NCBI GenBank assembly: GCA_030432595.1 | Contig: JAUIGU010000041.1 | Span: 1-33,813, forward strand | DNA from: Phycisphaerae bacterium | Lineage (GTDB): Bacteria; Planctomycetota; Phycisphaerae; Phycisphaerales; Phycisphaeraceae | Reading direction: 5' to 3' | Length of the DNA stretch: 33,813 nt | Shown here: positions 17,161 through 23,977 of the stretch, in pieces | Layout of the letters: the number at the start of each line of letters is the position of its first letter | Numbering within the stretch: position 1 is the stretch's first letter | Program-made: the position numbers and the translations under genes | The notes under the pieces: generated by a model | Databases searched by the model: none | Seen by the model: only the letters and a program-made list of their open reading frames with translations | What the model was told of the DNA's origin: nothing

Positions 17161-19092
17161 TTACGCGTCGGGGCGGCGGACGGGGGGCACGTTGGGGGAG
17201 GCCAACCAGCGCCGCCAGATGACCAGTTGCAGCAGGGCGAAGAGGCGGTGCGTGTGGTCGTGGGTGCGTTGCTGGTGCTGCTCGAAGAGCGATCGCACGC
17301 GATTGGGGTCGCAGCCGATCTCGCCCAGCTCGGGGCCGGTGAGGCGGTCGTGCAGCGCGTCGCGGAGGCCGGTGCGGAACCAGGTCCCGATGGGCACGGC
17401 GAAGCCGCGCTTGGGTCGGCCGACGATCTCCGGCGGCAGCCACTTGGCCGCGAGTTGGCGCAGCAGGCCCTTGGGCTTGCCCCGCGGCATCAGCAGGTGC
17501 GGCGGGATGTGCCCGGCCAGGTCCGCGACCGACGTGTCCAGCAGCGGGCAGCGCACCTCGATCGCGACGGCCATCGACGCGCGGTCCACCTTCCGCAGCA
17601 GCTCGAACGGCAGGTAGTGGTTCAGGTCCCATCGCATCGCCGCGTGCACGGTGTCGGGCTCGTCCTCCCAGCCCGGCAGCGCGGCGATCGGCGGGTCGAG
17701 CGTTTCGCCGAAGCGGTCGGGCATGAGCGCGGCGATGTCGGCGTCGTCGAAGAGGTGGATCATGGAGTGGTACTGCCGGTCGGCGTCGGGGCCGGCCTGA
17801 GCGGCGTGGATCAGCCGGGCGAGCCGGGCGCGCTTGGTCCGGGGCTGGGACTCGTCGAAGAGGCTCGCGGGCAGTTGCCGGACGACCCCGCCGGCGCGCC
17901 GAAGCAGCCGGATCGCGCGGTAGCGGTCGTACCCGCCGAACATCTCGTCGCCGCCGTCGCCGGACAACGCGACACGCACGTGCCCGCGTGCCGCCTTGCA
18001 GAGCCAGTGCGTGGGCAGCAGCGAGCTGTCCGCGGTCGGCTCGCCCGACACGTTCATCAGCCGCTCGAGGTCGGCGAACGTGTCCCCGATCCGCGTCTCC
18101 AGGACCATGTGGTCCGCGCCGATGTGCTTGGCGACGTGGTTCGCGTGGCGGGATTCGTCGTAGTCCAGGTCCGGCATGGCGACGCTGTACGTCTTCAGCC
18201 GGCCGCCGCCGAGTTGCTTCAACTGGTTCTGCGCCAACGCCGCGATCAGCGACGAGTCGATCCCGCCCGAAAGAAAACACCCCAGCGGCACGTCGGCCTC
18301 GAGCCGGCGGTGGACCGACTCGGTGACCACTTCCTCCATCGCCGCGAACAGCCCCAGCGAGGTGCTCGTCCGCGAAACCGGCGGAGGACGCCAGTACTGC
18401 CGGGTCGTCATGCCGCCGTCGGCGTCGAACTTCAGCCAGTGCGCCGGTGGGACCTCCTCGATCCCGGCCACCATCGACCGGGCGAACGGATACCCCAGCC
18501 GCAGGTAGTTCAGCAGCGCCGCGTCGTCGACTTCGGGCCGAACGCCTTCCGGCAACCCCGCCACCACCGTCGCCACCAGCGAACCGAACACCACCTCACG
18601 CCCGTCGGGGCAGCGCCAGTAGTAGAGCGGCTTCTTGCCCGCGCGGTCCCGGCACAGGAACAGCGACCGGTCGAGCCGGTTCCACACGGCAAACGCGAAC
18701 ATGCCGTGCAGGTGCTTGGGCAGCTCGTCGCCCCACTGGCGGTAGCCGAACAGCAGCGCCTCGGTGTCGGAGTGGTCGGAGTGGAAGGCGTGCCCGCGTT
18801 TGTCGAGTTGTTTCCGGAGCCGACGGTGGTTGTAGATCTCGCCGTTGAAGACCAGGCTCAGTGGGCCGTGCGTTCGGCCGTCGGACGCCGCCGCTTCGTC
18901 CACCTGCATGGGTTGGTGCCCGGAGAGCAGGTCGATGATGGAGAGCCGGGCGTGCGCGAGCCCGCAGCGGTCGTGGGCCTCGATGCCGATGCCGTCCGGC
19001 CCGCGGTGTTGCACCTGCGCGAGCATCCGCCCGAGCCGGTCGCGGTCGACGGGCCGGTCATCGAAGCGCAGGATGCCGGCGATGCCGCACAT
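17161..19092 (-). CDS. asnB: Asparagine synthase (glutamine-hydrolysing), AsnB type (643 aa)
   Basis: Two-domain glutamine amidotransferase. The N-terminal class II glutaminase begins with the invariant MCGIAG, so Cys2 becomes the nucleophile after Met removal; HRGPDG (29-34) and FNGEIYN (82-88) line its site. The synthetase domain has the ATP pyrophosphatase loop FLSGGIDSS (273-281) and a second conserved segment, LSGDGGDEMFGGYDRY. At 643 residues it is longer than E. coli AsnB (554) and nearer Bacillus-type enzymes. The frame is open to 19326, but MCGIAG fixes the start at 19092. Free asparagine synthesis is the default role; amidation of a surface polymer is known for some relatives and cannot be excluded. 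The leader contains an unusual G-rich heptad repeat. Confidence 0.92.
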   Translation of the reverse strand: MCGIAGILRFDDRPVDRDRLGRMLAQVQHRGPDGIGIEAHDRCGLAHARLSIIDLLSGHQPMQVDEAAASDGRTHGPLSLVFNGEIYNHRRLRKQLDKRGHAFHSDHSDTEALLFGYRQWGDELPKHLHGMFAFAVWNRLDRSLFLCRDRAGKKPLYYWRCPDGREVVFGSLVATVVAGLPEGVRPEVDDAALLNYLRLGYPFARSMVAGIEEVPPAHWLKFDADGGMTTRQYWRPPPVSRTSTSLGLFAAMEEVVTESVHRRLEADVPLGCFLSGGIDSSLIAALAQNQLKQLGGGRLKTYSVAMPDLDYDESRHANHVAKHIGADHMVLETRIGDTFADLERLMNVSGEPTADSSLLPTHWLCKAARGHVRVALSGDGGDEMFGGYDRYRAIRLLRRAGGVVRQLPASLFDESQPRTKRARLARLIHAAQAGPDADRQYHSMIHLFDDADIAALMPDRFGETLDPPIAALPGWEDEPDTVHAAMRWDLNHYLPFELLRKVDRASMAVAIEVRCPLLDTSVADLAGHIPPHLLMPRGKPKGLLRQLAAKWLPPEIVGRPKRGFAVPIGTWFRTGLRDALHDRLTGPELGEIGCDPNRVRSLFEQHQQRTHDHTHRLFALLQLVIWRRWLASPNVPPVRRPDA

Positions 19093-19096
19093 TTCT

Positions 19097-19256
19097 GGGG
19101 TCGAGGGGCGGGGGCTTGGGCGAGTCGGGTATGGGGTATTGGGCTTGGGGCTTGGTCTGCATTGAATGCTCAATGCGCCACCCAAGCTACGCATGATGTC
19201 TTGATCGTCAATTCCGACCAAACCCCATACCCCATACCCCAAGCCCCAGACCCGAC
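19097..19256. repeat. Paired inverted arrays of a G-rich heptad (GGGGTAT/GGGGCTT), G-quadruplex-prone
   Basis: Two inverted arms, 19124-19164 (plus) and 19209-19256 (minus), both begin GTCGGGT and end TTGGTC..ATTG. They contain 7-nt units of the form GGGGTAT or GGGGCTT, and the arms differ in length by exactly one unit (41 and 48 nt). The plus strand has eight runs of three or more G between 19097 and 19150; the minus strand has several in the other arm. Between them is a lower-GC loop with a perfect 7-bp hairpin (19159-19165 with 19170-19176, loop ATGC). The element fills the gap between aspS and asnB. Confidence 0.8.
19184..19211 (-). promoter_or_regulatory. Candidate asnB promoter in the loop of the heptad element
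   Basis: On the minus strand TTGACG (19211-19206) and TAGCTT (19189-19184) are 16 bp apart. The -35 matches five of six consensus bases; the -10 is poor. It would start asnB transcription about 85 nt upstream of its ATG and leave the plus-strand-G array in the leader as a C-rich RNA. Low confidence. Confidence 0.3.
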
Positions 19257-19261
19257 GCGGG

Positions 19262-21064
19262 TCACGCCTTGGGCGCGGCCGGCTTCTGCACCGTCCGCAG
19301 GTGGAGCTCCGTGAGCTGTGCATCATCCACGGGCGAGGGCGCGGCGGTCATGAGGTCCGCGCCGTTCTGCGTCTTGGGGAAGGCGATGACGTCGCGGATG
19401 TTGGTCGTGCCGACCAGGTGCATGACCAGGCGGTCCAAGCCGAACGCCAGGCCGCCGTGCGGCGGGGCGCCGAAGTTGAGCGCATCGAGCAGGAAGCCGA
19501 ACTTTTCGCGGGCCGCGGCCTCGTCGATGCCCAGCAGCGCGAAGACCTGCTGCTGCACGTCGGGTCGGTGGATACGGATCGAACCGCCGCCCAACTCGCT
19601 GCCGTTGAGCACGAGGTCGTAGGCCTTGGATTTGATGCCGGCGATCGCGTCGTGGTCGCCGGACTTGAGCGCGTCGAGCGCATCGTCGTTGGGCGCGGTG
19701 AACGGGTGGTGCAGGGAGTCCCAGCGTTTCTGGTCGTCGTTCCATTCCACGGCAGGAAAGTCCACGACCCACAGCCACTCCCACTGGCCGGGCTGGATCA
19801 TCTTGAGGTCGTGGGCAAGCTTGACGCGCAGCTCGCCGAGTACGCGCGCCACCACCGCGGGCCGGGCGTCGACGCCGAAGCAGATCAGGTCGCCGTCCTG
19901 GGCTTCGAGGCGGGACACGAGGTCGGACGAGATGTCACTGACGAACTTGGCGATGCCGGTCGCGACTTGGCCGTTCTCGACTTTGCAGATCGGCAGGCCG
20001 CCGGCGCCGAACTGCTTGACCCACTCGGCCAGCGCGTCGGTTTCCTTGCGCGTCATGGAGGCGCCGCCGGGCACGCGGATGGCCTTGACCACGCCGCCCG
20101 CGTCGAGCGCGCCCTTAAACACCTTGAAGTCGGTCTTGCCGGCCAGGTCCGACACGTCCACGAGTTCCATGCCGAAGCGCAGGTCGGGCCGGTCGCTGCC
20201 GAAGCGTTCCATGGCTTCGTCGTAACTCATGCGCTTCACGGGCGGCACGTCCACGCCCAGCACATCTTTCCAGACCGCGCGGACCATGCCTTCCGAGATC
20301 GCCATCACGTCGTCCTGCTCGACGAAGCTCATCTCCAGGTCGATCTGCGTGAACTCCGCCTGGCGGTCGGCCCGCGGGTCTTCGTCCCGGAAGCAGCGGG
20401 CGATCTGGATGTAGCGCTCGATCCCGCCGACCATCAAGACCTGCTTGAAGAGCTGCGGGCTCTGCGGGAGCGCGTAGAACTCGCCGGCCTGCAGACGCGA
20501 GGGCACGAGGAAGTCCCGCGCGCCTTCCGGCGTCGAACGACACAGGAACGGCGTCTCGACCTCGTAGAACCCGTGCTCGTCGGCGTAGTCGCGGATGACC
20601 TTGGTGACGCGGTGGCGGGTGCGGATGATCTCCTGCATCCGCGGGCGGCGCATGTCCAGGTAGCGGTAGCGCAGTCGGGTTTCCTCGCCGACCTTGCCGG
20701 CGTCCTCGGGCGTGAACGGCGGGGTCTCGGCCTTGTTGAGGATGGTGCAGTCGGTGGCGTCGATCTCGACCTTGCCGGTGGCGAGCTTGGGGTTCTCGCC
20801 GCCTTCGCGGATGATGCACTTGCCGGTGACGCGGATGACGTCTTCGTGCCGGAGTTTTTGCGCGAGTTCGTGCGCGGCCCCGGCCTCGGGGTGGAAGACG
20901 ATTTGGGTGATGCCTTCGCGGTCGCGGAGGTCGATGAAGCGGACGCCGCCGTGGTCCCGGTAGTTGTTGACCCAGCCGGCGAGCGTGACGGTCTGGCCGA
21001 CGTCGCCTTCGCGGAGTTGGGCGCAGTGGTGGGTGCGGGAGGTGGTGGCGGCGGTGGCGGTCAT
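19262..21064 (-). CDS. aspS: Aspartyl-tRNA synthetase, bacterial type (600 aa)
   Basis: Class IIb aminoacyl-tRNA synthetase. Residues 1-110 form the OB-fold anticodon domain (LAGWVNNYRDHGGVRFIDLRDR at 28-49). Motif 2 is near 222-246 (CFRDEDPRADRQAEFTQIDLEMSF). A GAD-type insertion occupies roughly 290-430, as usual in bacteria. Motif 3 is GGLAFGLDRLVMHLVG near the C-terminus. The 600 residues match the bacterial family (about 580-600). The frame runs open to 21724 over ribE, so the family start MTATAATT at 21064 is used. His38 in RDHGG is the residue seen in non-discriminating AspRS (Leu in E. coli), suggesting it may also charge tRNA-Asn; that is inference. A TATCAT -10-like hexamer lies at 21135-21130. 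Confidence 0.94.
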   Translation of the reverse strand: MTATAATTSRTHHCAQLREGDVGQTVTLAGWVNNYRDHGGVRFIDLRDREGITQIVFHPEAGAAHELAQKLRHEDVIRVTGKCIIREGGENPKLATGKVEIDATDCTILNKAETPPFTPEDAGKVGEETRLRYRYLDMRRPRMQEIIRTRHRVTKVIRDYADEHGFYEVETPFLCRSTPEGARDFLVPSRLQAGEFYALPQSPQLFKQVLMVGGIERYIQIARCFRDEDPRADRQAEFTQIDLEMSFVEQDDVMAISEGMVRAVWKDVLGVDVPPVKRMSYDEAMERFGSDRPDLRFGMELVDVSDLAGKTDFKVFKGALDAGGVVKAIRVPGGASMTRKETDALAEWVKQFGAGGLPICKVENGQVATGIAKFVSDISSDLVSRLEAQDGDLICFGVDARPAVVARVLGELRVKLAHDLKMIQPGQWEWLWVVDFPAVEWNDDQKRWDSLHHPFTAPNDDALDALKSGDHDAIAGIKSKAYDLVLNGSELGGGSIRIHRPDVQQQVFALLGIDEAAAREKFGFLLDALNFGAPPHGGLAFGLDRLVMHLVGTTNIRDVIAFPKTQNGADLMTAAPSPVDDAQLTELHLRTVQKPAAPKA

Positions 21065-21211
21065 GACGAGGCTTTCGAGCGGATTCGCGGGGAGCGGTGG
21101 GTTTGTCTTCGGTCTGGTGCGAGCCGGGGATGATAACAGTGGGCCGAGCGTAGGCCGAGGTGGTGGAGCTTTGCAGACGGGCGGGCGTCGAGGTCCCGCT
21201 AAGCTTTCGCC

Positions 21212-21907
21212 ATGTTTACAGGACTCGTGCAGCACGTGGGTGAAATCGCGGAGGTTTCGGAGACTCCGGCGGGCGTTCGGTTGGAAGTCGATATTCGTGG
21301 ATGGACGCCGGGCTACGGCGTCACGATCCAGCAGGGCGACTCGATCAGCGTGTCCGGCACGTGCCTGACGGTGTGTGAAACACCGGCGGGCGGCCGGCTC
21401 CACTTCGATGTCGTGCAGGAAACCCTGGACAAGACGACGCTGGGCACGCTCAAGCCCGGCGGCCGCGTGAACCTTGAGCCCTCGGTCACGCCGGGCCAGC
21501 CGATGGGCGGGCACTTCGTGCAGGGGCACGTGGACGGCGTGGGCGAGGTGGTCCGGGTTCAGGACGACGCCGCGGACTGGCGCGTCACGGTTCGAGCGCC
21601 GCAGGCGTGCGTCTCGGCGTTGGTGCCGAAGGGTTCGATCACGGTCGAGGGCGTGAGCCTGACCCTGGCGGTGGTGGACGGAGACACGTTTGAGGTCGCG
21701 CTGATCCCCACGACGCTGGAACACACCACCTTGGGGGCGCTCAATCCCGGCGACCGGGTGAACCTCGAAGCGGACGTGCTGGCCAAGACGGTGGTGACGA
21801 CGTTAAAGCAGATGGGTATCGCGCCGGACGGTTCAACGCACCGGCCGTCGCTCTCGGTGGGGATGCTGCGTGACGCCGGGTTTCTGGTTCACGACGCCGC
21901 GGAATGA
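21212..21907 (+). CDS. ribE: Riboflavin synthase alpha subunit (231 aa)
   Basis: Dismutates two molecules of 6,7-dimethyl-8-ribityllumazine to riboflavin. It starts with the hallmark MFTGLV and contains two homologous lumazine-binding barrels, about 1-97 and 98-200. Conserved segments include SISVSGTCLTV (44-54) and GHFVQGHVDG (100-109) in barrel one/two, and SITVEGVSLTL in the second. The length is slightly above the usual 200-220 because of a C-terminal tail. It is divergent from aspS (147 bp apart) and has no riboflavin gene neighbours here. No FMN riboswitch is recognisable in the short leader. A long inverted-repeat element follows 12 nt after the stop. Confidence 0.95.
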   Translation: MFTGLVQHVGEIAEVSETPAGVRLEVDIRGWTPGYGVTIQQGDSISVSGTCLTVCETPAGGRLHFDVVQETLDKTTLGTLKPGGRVNLEPSVTPGQPMGGHFVQGHVDGVGEVVRVQDDAADWRVTVRAPQACVSALVPKGSITVEGVSLTLAVVDGDTFEVALIPTTLEHTTLGALNPGDRVNLEADVLAKTVVTTLKQMGIAPDGSTHRPSLSVGMLRDAGFLVHDAAE

Positions 21908-21919
21908 CGTCGGGGGTCG

Positions 21920-22012
21920 GGGGTGCCACGGTCGCTTGCGACCGTGCGAGGGGAAAAGCCGGTGTTCCAAGTGATCACCGGACAGCACCGTCGCAAGCGA
22001 CGGTGGCACCCC
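21920..22012. repeat. REP-doublet-like inverted repeat, possible bidirectional terminator (type A)
   Basis: 28-nt arms (21920-21947 and 21985-22012) are inverted copies with two mismatches. Each arm is itself a hairpin: 21927-21935 with 21938-21946 (9 bp, TT loop) and 21986-21994 with 21997-22005 (9 bp, AA loop). The two mismatches between the arms fall on one base pair (G-C in one, C-G in the other), so each hairpin is kept. A third hairpin (CCGGTG 21959-21964 with CACCGG 21976-21981) lies between. It fills the gap between convergent ribE and the RsbU-like gene. Confidence 0.85.
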
Positions 22013-22037
22013 AGAGATTGTCACTTCATGGAGCTGT

Positions 22038-23327
22038 TTACGCCGCCCGCGCGGTGGCCGTGGCTTCTTCTGCGTCGGCCGGGGCCTGGATGAACCCCGC
22101 GTCGGTGTCGGCGTGGATGCAAAGCAACGTCAGGTCGTCGCGCTGATTGAGCGAGCCGGTCTGGTGGTCGAGGCGATGCGTGAACTTCCGCATCGCCTCT
22201 TCGGTCGTGCCCTCGGCCAGGGCTTTGAACTCTTCGAGGTACTGCTCGTTGGCCACGCCGTCGTCGGTTTCGTGGTCGGGGTAGGCCATCTCGAACCCGT
22301 CGGAGTACAGCAGCAGGCGGTCGCCGGCCGACAGGTCGATGATCGCGGTCTCGAAGTCGTCGGTGTCGAACACGCCGAGCATGGGGCCGTCGGCCTGGTC
22401 GAGCAGGTCGGCCGATCCGTCGCCGTGGAGGAGCATGGGCAGCGGGTGCCCGCCGCGGCCGAGCTTCATCTGCCCGGTGCGGATGTTGAGGACGGCGTAG
22501 ATCGCGGTGGCGAAGCAGGTCGAGCCGCCGTCCTGGTCGAGCAGGGCGCGGTTGAGGTGCTTGAGCGTTTCGGCCGGGTCGAGCAGGCGGTAGCCGGGCG
22601 CGACACCGGGGGTGATCTCTTTGGTGCGCAGGGCCTGCTTGATGTAGATGGTCATGAGCGCCGCGGGGACGCCGTGCCCGACCGCGTCGGCGATGAACAC
22701 GCCGACGTGCGCTTCGTCGAGGCGGATAACGTCGTAGATGTCGCCGCTGACGTACCCGGCCGGCCGCCAGAGCACGTCGAAGCTGATCGGCCCGACCGTG
22801 GGCAGCGATTTGGGCAGAAACTCCCGCTGGATCTTGACGGCCATGCGGAGCTCTTCGTCGATCCGGCCGATCTGGTCCGCCATGCCGCTGTGGTGGGCAC
22901 GGAGCAGCTCGGCTTCGCGCGACATCATGGCGATCGCCGACGCCTGGGACGCCAGGGCGCCGAGGACGGCGGTGACCGTCGCCTCGCCGCTGGGGAACGG
23001 CAGGGTCACGGCGCCGTCGGGCAGCGGTCGGCCGGCCACGGCGGGCTGGAGCGGGTCGTGGACCGACAGCGCGGCGGGGACGTGGCCGTCCTGCGCGAGC
23101 GCGAGCAGTTCGTAGAGGTCGGCCTCACGGAAGGCGGGGCCCAGGACGATCCACGCGATCGCGCCAGTCTTGATCGGTTCGCCGCTTTGAACCAGCTCGA
23201 GCGCGTCGAGGGTCTTCACGCGGTCGGGGGAGAGTTCGAGCGTGGTGAGCAGGGGTGTGACGGCGTCGCGGACGGCCGAGAGGGTCGCGGGGTCGTCGCC
23301 GATGAGCAGCAGTGAGACGGGATTCAT
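22038..23327 (-). CDS. PP2C-type serine phosphatase, RsbU/SpoIIE family, with degenerate receiver (429 aa)
   Basis: The C-terminal 265 residues are a SpoIIE/RsbU phosphatase domain: metal-binding Asp196 in YVSGDIYDV, Asp214 in IADAVGHGVPA, and QRDDLTLL with Asp397/398. The segment AVKIQREFLPKSLP (163-176) is the usual linker helix of RsbU proteins, preceded by a likely coiled coil (135-165). Residues 1-125 look like a response-regulator fold (LLLIGDDPATLSAVRDAV). At the expected phospho-Asp strand the sequence is AWIVLGPAFREA, with no Asp, so phosphorelay input is unlikely. Such phosphatases usually act on anti-anti-sigma factors in partner-switching; no partner (STAS or RsbW-like) is nearby. 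The ATG at 23327 lacks a clear Shine-Dalgarno. Confidence 0.88.
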   Translation of the reverse strand: MNPVSLLLIGDDPATLSAVRDAVTPLLTTLELSPDRVKTLDALELVQSGEPIKTGAIAWIVLGPAFREADLYELLALAQDGHVPAALSVHDPLQPAVAGRPLPDGAVTLPFPSGEATVTAVLGALASQASAIAMMSREAELLRAHHSGMADQIGRIDEELRMAVKIQREFLPKSLPTVGPISFDVLWRPAGYVSGDIYDVIRLDEAHVGVFIADAVGHGVPAALMTIYIKQALRTKEITPGVAPGYRLLDPAETLKHLNRALLDQDGGSTCFATAIYAVLNIRTGQMKLGRGGHPLPMLLHGDGSADLLDQADGPMLGVFDTDDFETAIIDLSAGDRLLLYSDGFEMAYPDHETDDGVANEQYLEEFKALAEGTTEEAMRKFTHRLDHQTGSLNQRDDLTLLCIHADTDAGFIQAPADAEEATATARAA

Positions 23328-23349
23328 TGGCGACGCCCAAGCAGAAACA

Positions 23350-23365
23350 CCCCGCGCCGGCGGGG
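23350..23365 (-). terminator. Possible terminator after the DUF192 gene
   Basis: CCCCGC (23350-23355) pairs with GCGGGG (23360-23365) around a 4-nt loop. Read on the minus strand the stem is followed by TGTTTCTG, a weak T-rich tail. It sits in the 71-bp gap between the DUF192 stop and the RsbU-like start. Confidence 0.4.
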
Positions 23366-23398
23366 GCCGGTGGGGCGGTTCACCTTGGGGTCATCGGG

Positions 23399-23977
23399 TC
23401 AGCGGGCGCGGGCCTTGAGGTCCGCGTAGGGCAAATCGATGGCGTCGCCGGGTTGGACGTTCAGGGTTTCGAGTGTGCCGCCGGCCAGCTCGATGGCGAA
23501 CTGCCCGGGGTAGCCGCTGCCGTAGCGTTTGAGGTCCATTTCCGGCGTGTCGAAGGGCTCGACCTCCATCGCGTGGGTGGCGAGGACACGCCCGTTGGGC
23601 CCGAGAAAAATGATGTCGATGGGCACGAGGCAGCGGCGCATCACGAACTGCAGGCGGGACGCCGGGACGACCTGGGGAAACACGAACAACATCCCGCCGT
23701 CGGGGTCGATGTGTTCACGGTCGGAAAAGCCTTGCAGCCGCGTGTCGGCATCGAGGGCAAGCTCGAGGTGGAACGTTCGGCCGTCGATGGTGACGGTCTG
23801 GAGGTCTGCCGTGGGGGCGGTGGTGGTGTCGTCGTGCGAATCGTTCGTGGCCGGCGGCGGTGTGGGCGAGGACTTCTCGCAGCCGGTCAGCCCCTGGCCC
23901 GCGCACGCCAAAATAAACATCAGCGACCACGCGCTGTAGCGTCGGATGGCGGCGTTTGTTTTGTATGGGCGGTTCAT
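23399..23977 (-). CDS. DUF192 lipoprotein (192 aa)
   Basis: Residues 1-33 are a lipoprotein signal: basic start, hydrophobic core (SLMFILACAGQG) and lipobox LTGC with Cys33 as the lipidation site. A Ser/Thr/Pro spacer of about 30 residues follows. The DUF192 domain covers about 68-190, with typical segments LQGFSDRE, GGMLFVFP, FVMRRCLVPIDIIFL, and a C-terminal part near AIELAGGTLETLNVQPGD. The function of DUF192 proteins is not established. The ATG at 23977 overlaps the gluQRS stop as ATGA, which supports it over the upstream ATG at 24001 and suggests translational coupling. Likely membrane-anchored, outside the cytoplasm. Confidence 0.87.
   Translation of the reverse strand: MNRPYKTNAAIRRYSAWSLMFILACAGQGLTGCEKSSPTPPPATNDSHDDTTTAPTADLQTVTIDGRTFHLELALDADTRLQGFSDREHIDPDGGMLFVFPQVVPASRLQFVMRRCLVPIDIIFLGPNGRVLATHAMEVEPFDTPEMDLKRYGSGYPGQFAIELAGGTLETLNVQPGDAIDLPYADLKARAR

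Noticed and set aside
16159-19314. 1051-codon open frame on the plus strand across the EEP and asnB genes
   Set aside because: It is antisense to two well-supported genes with intact catalytic motifs. Long antisense frames are expected with strong G/C third-position bias. The translation is low complexity and rich in Val, Gly, Arg and Asp.
19301-21133. 610-codon plus-strand frame opposite aspS
   Set aside because: Antisense to a conserved synthetase; composition typical of a GC-driven shadow.
21065-21724. N-terminal extension of AspRS over ribE
   Set aside because: AspRS homologs begin near MTATAATT; the extension overlaps riboflavin synthase in antisense and has no similarity to known domains.
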